From the NCBI RefSeq assembly GCF_009708175.1, contig NZ_WMBB01000013.1, positions 124,001 through 188,000 of the forward strand: a DNA stretch of 64,000 bases, written 5' to 3'. Shown here one piece after another: positions 45,320-53,700 of the stretch (its first letter is position 1; every line of letters starts with the position of its first letter). Under the pieces are notes generated by a model. It was given only the letters and a program-made list of their open reading frames with translations. It was not told where the DNA came from and searched no databases. The position numbers were made by a program, and so were the translations under genes. The stretch comes from Nocardia aurantiaca. Lineage in GTDB: Bacteria; Actinomycetota; Actinomycetes; Mycobacteriales; Mycobacteriaceae.

Positions 45320-45709
45320 TCAAACTGCGAAGAACTCCCCGTCGCGTACTCCCGACGTGAAGGCGGACCATTCAGCGGCAGTGTATGTAAGGCATGTCCC
45401 GTCCGCGGAACGCATGCTGACCGCGCCGGTTCCAGTGGTGCGATCGATGGCTGGCACGCCCTCTGCGGTGACCCCGATGTCGGTTTCCAGTACCGAGCCC
45501 AGGAAGGCAGGCCAACTCGCCGACTCGATTGCGATCAGGGGTTGTTCGGCAGGGTTGTTGGCAGGATTGCGGAGGTACTTGCTGTCACGAACGAACACCC
45601 GTTCACTGTCGAAGGCCACCTCGACGCATTCTCCGCCGTTCGACCCGCTGTAGCTGGACTTCCGCCACGTGAGGGCGATGGTGTTCATTATTGGTCGCTC
45701 CGAACTCAT
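45320..45709 (-). CDS. DUF397 protein with two domain copies
   Basis: 129 residues. First copy: LTWRKSSYSGSNGGECVEVAF and VFVRDSKYL. Second half: degenerate, ending with the typical LTYTAAEWSAFTSGVRDGEF. DUF397 proteins are small partners of HTH/DUF5753 regulators, and this one overlaps the upstream regulator stop by 4 bases (ATGA). They may act like anti-sigma or antitoxin-like pairs in actinomycetes. Start at ATG 45688 is also possible. Confidence 0.8.
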   Translation of the reverse strand: MSSERPIMNTIALTWRKSSYSGSNGGECVEVAFDSERVFVRDSKYLRNPANNPAEQPLIAIESASWPAFLGSVLETDIGVTAEGVPAIDRTTGTGAVSMRSADGTCLTYTAAEWSAFTSGVRDGEFFAV

Positions 45710-46560
45710 GCTTCCAGGCTGGCAAGGCGTGCCGCGATGACCTCTGCGGACTCGGAGGGAGAGAGTGCCGCAGCGCGCATGCGGTCGGCCATCATCTTAT
45801 ACAGCCGAACTTGATCCTGGTCCTGCACGTACAGGGCGCCTGCCGCGAATTCGAGATAGCCGATGCTCTGGGCGCTTTCGAAGTCGAGCAGCATGAATTC
45901 GTCGTTGATGCCATCGTGCACGGCCACCCGGGTGGGCATGATGTGGAGCTCGACGTTGTCTAGCTGAGCCATGTCGAGCAGGTGCTGGAGTTGTTCCCGC
46001 ATCACAACCGGACCGCCAACCGGCCGGTCCAGGACGGCTTCCTCCAGCACGGCGACCATTCGCAGAGGGTTCGGGTCGTTGATCAGGCGCTGTCGCGCCA
46101 TACGGCTTCGCACGACTTGAGGGACGTCCATCAAGGCGATCTGCAGTCCACCCTCCAACACGGCGGTGGCGTAGTTCTCCGTCTGCAGCTGGCCGGGGAT
46201 GACCTTTGAGCGATATACGAACTGCCCGGTGGCGAGACCTTCCAGACCCATGAAGGTACGGAACCAGTCCGGCAACACGTCCGAAAACGGCGCCCACCAC
46301 GTCGTTCGGTCGGCCTGTCCAGCAAGGGATGCGATTCGGTCGATGTGCTCGACATCGGCGCCGTAAGCCCGGAGCAGTGCGGTCGTCTCATCCGGTTTCT
46401 GTTGTGTTTTACCGGTTTCCAGGTAGTTGATCTTCGGCTGGTTGCAGCCGAGGATCTTCGCGGCATCGGCCTGCTTGATGCCGGCCTTCTCACGCGAGGC
46501 CCGCAGGTCGTGGCCAATGAGGAACCGCAGCGCAGCTGGATCGGAACGACGATCCGACAC
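45706..46560 (-). CDS. XRE-HTH/DUF5753 regulator (WhiJ-like)
   Basis: 284 residues: HTH with LRASREKAGIKQADAAKILG, CNQPKINYLETGK; then DUF5753 with WFRTFMGLEGLATGQFVYRS, VIPGQLQTENYATAVL, and VVMREQLQHLLDMAQLDNVELHIMP in pieces, ending ARLASLE. Regulator and DUF397 partner are coupled. It is divergent from three small genes (46791-48030). The same pair exists in broken form at 57781-58612. Confidence 0.85.
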   Translation of the reverse strand: MSDRRSDPAALRFLIGHDLRASREKAGIKQADAAKILGCNQPKINYLETGKTQQKPDETTALLRAYGADVEHIDRIASLAGQADRTTWWAPFSDVLPDWFRTFMGLEGLATGQFVYRSKVIPGQLQTENYATAVLEGGLQIALMDVPQVVRSRMARQRLINDPNPLRMVAVLEEAVLDRPVGGPVVMREQLQHLLDMAQLDNVELHIMPTRVAVHDGINDEFMLLDFESAQSIGYLEFAAGALYVQDQDQVRLYKMMADRMRAAALSPSESAEVIAARLASLEA

Positions 46561-46790
46561 TTCTTACCTCCCACTGTGGCCCGTATCAGCTGACAAATAC
46601 ATCGTACTTCGGAGGAAATCGATGCCAACTTTGCCGTTCGTATCATGTTCCGTATATATACAGCCTAGTATTGCACTAGCCACTACATGACCTCACCATC
46701 CGGTACCAGCCGCATGGACAGCCTTCCGAAGGCGGTGACTCGCATGTCTCTCAGTGCTAGTGATCAACTCCCCCGCCGTGGCGGTGCGAG
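46561..46790. promoter_or_regulatory. AT-rich divergent promoter region
   Basis: Between the DUF5753 gene and the rightward operon. Contains the 10-base palindrome GTATATATAC (46652-46661) and CTAG...CTAG repeats beside it, in marked contrast to GC-rich flanks. Promoters of both units probably sit here. Confidence 0.4.
46622..46690 (+). CDS. Possible small ORF (22 aa)
   Basis: ATG 46622 is preceded by GGAGG (46611-46615) at ideal six-base spacing, and encodes MPTLPFVSCSVYIQPSIALA plus two more residues before TGA. There is no similarity to judge it. It could be a leader peptide or chance; it lies in the promoter region before the next gene. Confidence 0.3.
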   Translation: MPTLPFVSCSVYIQPSIALATT

Positions 46791-47354
46791 ATGATGAGTC
46801 GATCGCCCGAGTCCGACGGGGCGCGGCGTCTGCGCGAGCCGTTCCGGCCTGCCCCCGAAAGAAGCGACATCGGCATTACGTCGCTAAGCGATACGCCAGA
46901 AACCAGGTGCGCCTACTACCGCAGCCATTGCGGGCTGCAAGCGCACGTAGAGCACCAGACCGGCCGAATCATCCTGAGAGTCGGTACCGTCGCCGCGATC
47001 ACCATGCCGAGCGGACTCGGCGTCCGGGTCAAGGGCCTACTGGCGGCACGCAACGTTGCTGCAGGTCCGGTCATATCCCACCCTCGTTCCCAACGGTGGA
47101 CTTTTCTTGCCGCCCCGGATATCCCGGTGTTCGATCTCCTCCTCTACGCGGAGATGTACCGCGCGTCGGTAACCGTGGCACCGGTGGGTGCCGAAGTTGC
47201 CCTGCCGTCACCCACCAACAACACGGATGCATATCGGGTCTGGAACACATTGCCCGACAACGATTGTCGACCTTCGGCAGCCCTTGTGCTGGAAGTGGTC
47301 CGCGACTGTGCCCAGCTGCGGCGAGTAACCGGCGCAAAAGATTCGGAGCGCTGA
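46791..47354 (+). CDS. Unrecognised protein of the DUF5753-linked operon
   Basis: 187 residues, soluble. Conserved-looking block near the middle: MPSGLGVRVKGLL followed by GPVISHPRSQRWTFLAAPD, which I associate with a family common in nocardiae but of no known activity. No signal peptide or membrane helix. It overlaps the next gene start by one base (TGATG), so both are in one operon. Function not assigned. Confidence 0.55.
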   Translation: MMSRSPESDGARRLREPFRPAPERSDIGITSLSDTPETRCAYYRSHCGLQAHVEHQTGRIILRVGTVAAITMPSGLGVRVKGLLAARNVAAGPVISHPRSQRWTFLAAPDIPVFDLLLYAEMYRASVTVAPVGAEVALPSPTNNTDAYRVWNTLPDNDCRPSAALVLEVVRDCAQLRRVTGAKDSER

Positions 47355-47776
47355 TGGACGCCCTGCCTACGAAGGATCGCGTCTTAGCCGCCTGCCGCGG
47401 CGACGTACAGGGCGATCACCCCGTATTACGTTGGGCCAGAGAGCTGACCGCGCTACACCGTCAGCGCCTCGCCATAGATCTGCCAGTGCGCGACAGCATT
47501 GAGCAACAGCGCCGCGCACTGATCCACGACATAGACAACTGGGTCGCGAATCAAGTTCTGCCGACACTGGGTTGCGCTCGGTTGCACACCGAGAGCCTCG
47601 GGGCGGTCATCGACCGACTGTCGAAGTTCTCCGCGTGCGCTCTCGCGGCGTTGACCAGTGCGGACGACTCGGAGCTGTGGCACGCGTGGGAGCGGCTGGC
47701 GCAGCTGGCCGTCGGCTACGACGACCTCAAAGACGAAGTCTCGACTGGGCGACGCCGACTGCCCAGCGCTCATTGA
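47354..47776 (+). CDS. DUF4254 protein
   Basis: 140 residues, mainly helical. LTALHRQRLAIDLPVRDSIE, RRALIHDIDNWVANQVLP and ESLGAVIDRLSKFSACAL fit DUF4254, whose members are found with regulatory/toxin gene sets of actinobacteria. ATG 47354 overlaps the previous stop. Function unknown. Confidence 0.6.
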   Translation: MDALPTKDRVLAACRGDVQGDHPVLRWARELTALHRQRLAIDLPVRDSIEQQRRALIHDIDNWVANQVLPTLGCARLHTESLGAVIDRLSKFSACALAALTSADDSELWHAWERLAQLAVGYDDLKDEVSTGRRRLPSAH

Positions 47777-47823
47777 GAGAAATCCTCGACCGAAATCCAG
47801 GTTCTCGTCTTCAGGAGAATGCC

Positions 47824-48030
47824 ATGTTCGCAGCGGTATGGACGTTTCTGACTGGCCTCGGCATCGGAGGGCTGGCGGTGTGGGCGCTCGTTTCATTCAC
47901 GGCACTGAACCCCGTCCATTCACCCCAGCCGAAGGACTGCTGGACGGTTGAGAGCATTGCGGCCCGCATAGAACGCGAGCGACACGAAAACCGCCGCATA
48001 GGCCGAGAAGCCGACCTCCGATCCGGATAG
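47824..48030 (+). CDS. Small single-pass membrane protein
   Basis: 68 residues: a membrane helix (MFAAVWTFLTGLGIGGLAVW and ALVSF) and a charged tail with a helical stretch (VESIAARIERERHENRRIGR). ATG 47824 has AGGAGA upstream. It ends in a hairpin at 48034-48051. It closes the operon begun at 46791. Not recognised. Confidence 0.55.
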   Translation: MFAAVWTFLTGLGIGGLAVWALVSFTALNPVHSPQPKDCWTVESIAARIERERHENRRIGREADLRSG

Positions 48031-48033
48031 TCA

Positions 48034-48051
48034 ACACCGATTCTTCGGTGT
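48034..48051 (+). terminator. Short hairpin after the small membrane gene
   Basis: ACACCGA (48034-48040), loop TTCT, TCGGTGT (48045-48051), starting four bases after the stop codon; no T-run directly follows. Confidence 0.5.
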
Positions 48052-48140
48052 AAAGCTGTCCGCTTGTCTTGCGGGAATGTATCTAGTACAGGTCCCGGCC
48101 TTCCGGACCAGCAGGCAGGTAACCCCGCCTGGATCCAGGC

Positions 48141-48446
48141 TCATACAGAGTCAGCCGCAAAAACCGGATTCGGATTAGGACGAATCCGAACACTCGGGTC
48201 GGTGGCTACCGCCACCGAAGGGAGGGCACCCAGCTGACCTGAATCCTTGTAGACCACGGGGATACCACCCGCGATGGCGAATGATAAATCGCCGTCCATT
48301 AGCCACTCGCGTGCGCCTACCCTGAACACATATAGTTCATCGTTCTCGACGATTTCTTTATCGTCGACATAGAAAGTGCCGTGACGCCATTTCGGCATAA
48401 AGTGGCTAACGATAGTTTCGAATGCCTGGTCGTATGTTGTGGTCAT
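48141..48446 (-). CDS. YrhB/Imm35-like immunity protein, copy A
   Basis: 101 residues. YDQAFETIVSHF, TFYVDDKEIVENDELYVFRV and LSFAIAGGIPVVYKDSG follow the YrhB/Imm35 pattern (a W/F-V-x-F strand, then G-G-x-P-x-V-V). It is about 85% identical to copy B (49975-50280), which follows toxin locus 2. This copy is separated from the toxin by the opposite-strand ATP-grasp gene, so it looks like an orphan second immunity gene left by duplication. ATG 48446 is chosen by alignment with copy B. Confidence 0.6.
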   Translation of the reverse strand: MTTTYDQAFETIVSHFMPKWRHGTFYVDDKEIVENDELYVFRVGAREWLMDGDLSFAIAGGIPVVYKDSGQLGALPSVAVATDPSVRIRPNPNPVFAADSV

Positions 48447-48765
48447 GTTCCCAACCTCAGTGATCGTCATATGAACGGCGGGTGCGCCCAGTGCGAGGCG
48501 CTGGGCGGACAGTGCGGCGTATCCGAGCAGCAGACCGCTCAGACACAACTCGACGGTGTCGGTCTCGGCGTGGTCCCATCCCCAGGTCCAGCGAGCGACG
48601 GGTGTGCTTACGATCACGGCGCTCCCTTCGGCGATGATTCGGAATGACTCGTTCAGGAAAGGTCCTCGTGAATCCAGCGGATGTCAGCCTTCTGACCGGG
48701 TCGTTTCCGGCGCGTCTGGGTGCTGGCGAGCGGTACACATCTCACTTCGACGGCATTTCTTCAGT
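48447..48765. other. Intergenic stretch upstream of the ATP-grasp gene
   Basis: 319 bases. An open frame continues upstream of copy A on the minus strand to 48617, but its paralogue lacks it, and it has no ribosome site advantage, so it is not called. No other gene is supported. Confidence 0.35.
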
Positions 48766-48794
48766 TTGACCGAGGACATGCGAATTCGCATACC
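48766..48794 (+). promoter_or_regulatory. Promoter with 14-base perfect palindrome before the ATP-grasp gene
   Basis: TTGACC (48766-48771) and CATACC (48789-48794) with 17-base spacing. The spacer overlaps ATGCGAATTCGCAT (48778-48791), a perfect 14-base palindrome, a good repressor-binding candidate between the promoter elements. The gene begins about 80 bases downstream. Confidence 0.5.
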
Positions 48795-48871
48795 CCTTCC
48801 GTCGAGTCGGGCATCCAATACACTGATGTGGCAACGTATTTCGCATATGAGAGTTGCGGCGGGGGATCATC

Positions 48872-49810
48872 GTGAACGACATCGTCGTGATGACGGACTT
48901 CGGTTCGACCGAGGGCAGCCGAGCGCATCTGACACGCGCCGTGCAGGTGCTGACCGCTCGCGCACCCGTTGCGATCGATGCCCGCCGCTTCTACGACGGC
49001 GGTGACGGGACAGTCCGGTGGATCGGATCGACTCCGATCCTCGAGATCCCCATCGACGGCGTGCACGCTGAACCGGCGGTCCTGATCCTCTACGAGATTC
49101 CTCCGGCCGACCGGCCTCGGCTGGCCCTCTTCCAGGAAACGATCGGACGCGACACCGTCGCCTGCCTCGGTATCGATGCCTCCGCGTGGCACGTGGCCAC
49201 CGACAAGCAGTACATGATCGACCGGTTCCGCACAGCAGGCATCCCGCAGATGGAATCGATAGTGCTGCAGCAGCCTTCCGCGTCGGCCGCGGAGGAAGCG
49301 TTCGAGCGCTTGGACTGTGACGTGTGGACTCGCCCTGCGGTCGGTATGGGCGGTTCAGACGTCTTCCACGTCACCGATGGCAAGCAGCTCCGCAGTGTCG
49401 TCGCACGGTACGCGGCGAGCGGGCAGAAGTTCGTATTGACCCGCGACGCCGGCAATTTCGATGTGCGAGGCCGACGCCACCAATACCGTGTGGTTGTGCT
49501 CGGCGACCGGGTGCTGCGGGTCTGCGAGCATGTGCAGGCGAACCCGGATCTGCCGTGCAACGAGTCCCGGGGAGCCCGCTCGATCTTGCGCCCGCGGCAC
49601 GCGTTGACGACGGCCTTGGAGGACCTGGCGATCGCGGCCACCCGGGCACTGGGACTTCCGTTCGGTGGTGTCGATCTCGCCGTCGAGAACGGTGGGGTGG
49701 TATTCGAGGTCAACGTCCACCCGGTACTTACCGGTGACCAGGGCTTCGAAACAGTCGCAATCCCGTACGTACAAGCGCATCTCGCCGAGTCGGCGTCCGC
49801 TGGTCGCTAG
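48872..49810 (+). CDS. ATP-grasp (RimK-like) ligase
   Basis: 312 residues. MIDRFRTAGIPQMESIVLQQ begins the ATP-grasp core; RPAVGMGGSDVFHV is the flexible Gly-rich loop. Metal-binding residues appear in GGVDLAVENGGVVFEVNVHP (the D...E.N pattern of RimK-like enzymes). It probably forms an amide or peptide bond using ATP. GTG 48872 is chosen for GGGGGA upstream. No peptide precursor gene is recognised beside it; instead it is wedged between the two immunity-like gene copies. Confidence 0.7.
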   Translation: MNDIVVMTDFGSTEGSRAHLTRAVQVLTARAPVAIDARRFYDGGDGTVRWIGSTPILEIPIDGVHAEPAVLILYEIPPADRPRLALFQETIGRDTVACLGIDASAWHVATDKQYMIDRFRTAGIPQMESIVLQQPSASAAEEAFERLDCDVWTRPAVGMGGSDVFHVTDGKQLRSVVARYAASGQKFVLTRDAGNFDVRGRRHQYRVVVLGDRVLRVCEHVQANPDLPCNESRGARSILRPRHALTTALEDLAIAATRALGLPFGGVDLAVENGGVVFEVNVHPVLTGDQGFETVAIPYVQAHLAESASAGR

Positions 49811-49974
49811 CCGCGGGACTACGTTCGGAGACGAAGTATCCGGTGACCACCACCCTGGAACCAACCCTTCGACAAACCCCTTCCCGCCCTACCTCCGGTA
49901 CCGGGATGGCCTGGTGCGAGTCGCCGACAGAAGTACTCTGGCGTAGGCCACCGATCCCGCTGGATCCAGCTCAG

Positions 49975-50280
49975 TTATGCAGAGTCGGCCGAAAAAACCG
50001 GATTCGGATTACGGCGCACCCGAACACCGGGGTCGGTAGCCACCGCTACCGAGGGGAGAGAGCCCAGCAGACCTGAATCCTTGTAAACCACGGGGACGCC
50101 ACCCGCGATCGCAAACGAAAGATCGCCGTCCACCAGCCACTCACGTGCGCCCACCTTGAACACGTAGAGCTCGTCGGTCTCGACAATTTCCTGATCATCG
50201 ACATAAAAGGTGCCGTGACTCCACGTCGGCTTGAAATGGCTGACAATGGTCTCGAATGCCTGGTCATATGTTGTAGTCAT
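49975..50280 (-). CDS. YrhB/Imm35-like immunity protein, copy B
   Basis: 101 residues, about 85% identical to copy A (15 differences, mostly conservative). Starts at ATG 50280 with GAGAGGGAA upstream. It lies 46 bases after the SUKH-3 gene in the direction of transcription, so it belongs to toxin locus 2 as the second immunity gene. It may neutralise one of the two toxin domains. Family assignment rests on the strand pattern VDGDLSFAIAGGVPVVYKDS. Confidence 0.65.
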   Translation of the reverse strand: MTTTYDQAFETIVSHFKPTWSHGTFYVDDQEIVETDELYVFKVGAREWLVDGDLSFAIAGGVPVVYKDSGLLGSLPSVAVATDPGVRVRRNPNPVFSADSA

Positions 50281-50326
50281 GTTTCCCTCTCTAGGTCGGT
50301 CGTGGTCTCGGGTGCCCGGCACCGCA

Positions 50327-50770
50327 TCAGCGTTCTTCAACAGGCACAGGTGAGTTGCCGAGGATCAGGGATTCGAGTGCTTCTGGAATCGGGCCGAACG
50401 AGGCGAGCCAATCGGCAACCAGGTAGAGATCGCCCGACTCGGACATTCCGAGGAAGTAGCGGCCGGAGTCGAGTTCACCCACCGGTGCGATCGACTCACC
50501 GACGACCTCGGCCCATTCGGCGAACCTGTCGTCCTCGCCCTCGACCAACAGGGGATCCAACTCGAAGGGTTCACGGGCGGAAGTGATTCCTGGGCCGGAG
50601 ATATCAACAGCCAACCCCCCGAATTCCTTGAGAAACCGATCTGCCGCGGCGTTCCATCTGAACCCGCCGCGTTCCAGCCTCTCCCTCCAGGCACTGGTAT
50701 CGACCTGCCTACCGGGCGACCATCCCGAAGCACGAAGAATACGTTCGGTCTCGTCCGTGAACTGCGTCAC
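50327..50770 (-). CDS. SUKH-3-type immunity protein
   Basis: 147 residues with the SUKH-3 signature: ILRASGWSPGRQVDT, AAADRFLKEFGGLAVDISGP, FELDPLLVEGEDDRFAEWAE and GELDSGRYFLGMSESGDLYL in order. It begins 2 bases after the toxin stop. SUKH-family proteins are known partners of deaminase and nuclease toxins, so it most likely binds the C-terminal YwqJ-like domain of the preceding toxin. Confidence 0.8.
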   Translation of the reverse strand: MTQFTDETERILRASGWSPGRQVDTSAWRERLERGGFRWNAAADRFLKEFGGLAVDISGPGITSAREPFELDPLLVEGEDDRFAEWAEVVGESIAPVGELDSGRYFLGMSESGDLYLVADWLASFGPIPEALESLILGNSPVPVEER

Positions 50771-50772
50771 AA

Positions 50773-53700
50773 TTATCTCCCATCGTCGGTAATGAAATCC
50801 AGCGAATAGTGTTCCCGGAGAGGCTTACAGCTAGGGCAAGGGCCTACCGGGTACCCATGCTTCGGGTGGTCCGGATTGCTGCGAACAATCTTGGCAGCGG
50901 CCTTGGCGCCGGTCGGATCCAATCCCGCGTCCAGCGCCTCCGATATGCACCGGGGAAGTCCACAGGAGCCATGTCCGCGGCCCCGCTCTGCGACAGGAAT
51001 CGCATCGAGGATCCGCTCTACGTCCGGATGCAATGTAGCCGATTCGCCTCGGAGACTCGGTGCCGTAAACACCTCTCCACTTGCCAGTCGAAGTCCTTCT
51101 GCCACGGCTGGGCGGTTCTTCGCCGGTGACCATGACACGCATTGGTCCGCTTCATGCTGTGTCGCATCGAGAAGCTCGATGTCAGCTTGTTCCTCGATCG
51201 GCGTGGGGTGATGCTCGCCCTCGGGCGGAGTCCCCTCGCCCTCGTGCTCATCGGTCCGGCTCGGGTGGGTGTCATGTGTATCCCCTAGCCGGACCGGCCC
51301 GTCCGGTTCGACCGGATGATCGGGAGTACGGGGAGTGTTAGCGATGTCAGCGCGAGTATCGGCGGGTGCAGGGTTCGGGTCCCTGTCCGACTGGGTGGGC
51401 TCAGGTGCCGAGCGTGGTGGGACCACGTCGGTTACAGGCTCACTCCTGGGTACACGCGCGGCGTCCTCATCGCGTCGCAGCGAATTCGGCTTCTGCTCAG
51501 AAGCTTCCGGCGTTCGGCCATCGACCTCCGGGTGATCGGACTCGTGAGGCGATCGAGTGGTTTCGTGATCACCCTGGGATCCGGTTTCCGGCGATCGGCT
51601 GTCGCGTTCAGAGCTGCCTGCCATGGGCTCGCGTTCAGCGGCCGGCGAACGCTCCGATTGCGGCCCGGACCCGGCAGGCTCAGGACGGTCGGGCAGGAAG
51701 AACTTTTCGTTCTCGCCCAGGTATTTGGCGAGTTGGGGTTGGTGCTCGTCGAGCAGTCGCCACGGCGCGGAGGTTCTGTCGGTATCCGACAAGCCGAGCC
51801 TTTCAAATCGCTCGGCGAACTCGGCACGGAGATCAGGGAGTTCGTGTTGGCGAGCTGGATCACTGTCGGCCAGCACGATTTCTCTGCTGAGGGCGCGTAG
51901 GTCCTCGAAACGGCCCTTCAGGTGTGGGGTCAGGGAGTCAGGACGATCGGGATTGGGCTGGTGCGCGGGGGTGGGCTGTTCCTCACCGGGGTTTGAGGGG
52001 GCATGGTTCTTCTCGGGGTGCTCCATGGAGTGCGGTGCGGCCTGGTCTGGGTTTGAGTCCAGGTTGGCGTGAAGCTCGCCCGGATGCTTTGGCGCGGAGC
52101 GGTTTTCGGACGTCGGATTCGCCTGGTGTGGAGGGGTTTCCTCGGGTACGTGCGTTGGTTCGACGAATTTTTCGACGGCGCTGAACGTTGGGATGGGTTT
52201 GTCGTCCAGCCTGATGTATTGCGTGTTACCGCCGCGATCGAAGTAGGGGGCCGCATCGAGCACGGCAGGTGTGGGCTGACCGTCAATGAATCGGACTGTG
52301 CCGCCGACATTTTCGACGGAAAATACGTGCCCGCCGCCGGTCTTCCAGTTGATGAAGACCGCGCCACGAGATCCGGGCTCACTGAAGGCCGCCTCGATCT
52401 CAGCCCTGGTACCGGCCTGCCACTGCCCACCCCAGGCTTGCGAGACCTCGGAGATAGGTCGACCGCCCGGCCCGCCTTCCTCGGTTCGGAGGGGCTTCTC
52501 GAGCGGGCCGGCGGACAGCTCGGGTCCTGCCAATCCGCGGCGCCGGATCTCGTATGCCTGAACGCAACTCGTGCAATTCTCGGAGTACGCCGATTGCTTC
52601 GGATCGAATTTGGTGTTGATCTCGTCAAGCACCCGGTCGACCTCGGCGTTCGTCGCCGCTGTCTCGTCGGCATGGGCGGGTGTGTCGGCCGGATCGCCGC
52701 CCTCGTCGTGTCCTTCCTTGCCAGGGTGTGCTTGCGGGTCGGTATTCGGGTGGTCAACCGGGGAATGTTCCGGAGCGGGTTTGGTCGGCTCGGAATGGTC
52801 GGGGAGGAAAAACTTCTCGTTGTCGCCCAGATATTTAGCAAGTTGTGGTTGATGCTCTTCGAGCAGCCGCCATGGTGTTGTCGTCCTGTCGGTGTCCAGC
52901 AGGCCGAGCTTTTCGAATCGTTCGCCGAATTCGGCACGCAGGCCAGGGACTTCATGCTGGCGGGCTGAATCTCTGTCTGCCAGCACGATTTCAGTGGCGC
53001 GGGCGCGCAGGTCCTCGAAACGTTCCTTCAGATAGGGAGTCAGCGACTCTGGGCGATCAGGGTTGGCCGGGTGCTCCGGCTCATGCGCAGGGGCATGCTG
53101 CTCATCGTCCGGGCGAGTCGGAGCATGCTGTTCCTCGTCCGGGCGGGTCGGAGCATGCTGTTCGTCATCGGGGCGGGTTGGGGCTTGTTGGTCGTCCAAG
53201 TTTTCTGCGGCGCGCGGGGCAGCCTCGTCGGGGTCGACGTCCGGTGTGCGGCGGGGATCGTCCGTGTGGGCAGGATCCTCCGAGCGGCTGTCTCTCGGAG
53301 TCCGCTCGGAACCGGGGGAAGTCGTGCCGGTTTTGCTGGTCGGGTCGATGGGGCGGTTCGCTGGGCGATCATTGGGGGCACGGTCGACCGGGATCGGCGT
53401 GGCTACGGCGGGCTCGATCCGCGCGGGGGTGCCGGCGGGGTTGGCAGTCTTGGTGTTTGGTTGTTCGATGGATGTGCTGGCTGACTGAACTGTCTTTTCG
53501 GTGCTCGCCTGCGGGTCGTGCGTTGACGTAGGGGCGGCCTCGATGCCGGAGTGCCGCGTCTGCAGTGGCGACGGTTCCGGTCGTGCGGTGCCACCGGGAC
53601 GTGTATCAGTCGGTAATGCCGAGCGGGAGTCGAGGGTTGGTCGGGTGTTCTGAGTACCGGATAGGTCGGAGGTGGGGTGTGGTTGGGTCGCCGGAACGTC

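Noticed and set aside
48447..48617. Longer N-terminus for immunity-like copy A
   Set aside because: Copy B, 85% identical, has no matching extension, and the ATG at 48446 aligns with the start of copy B.
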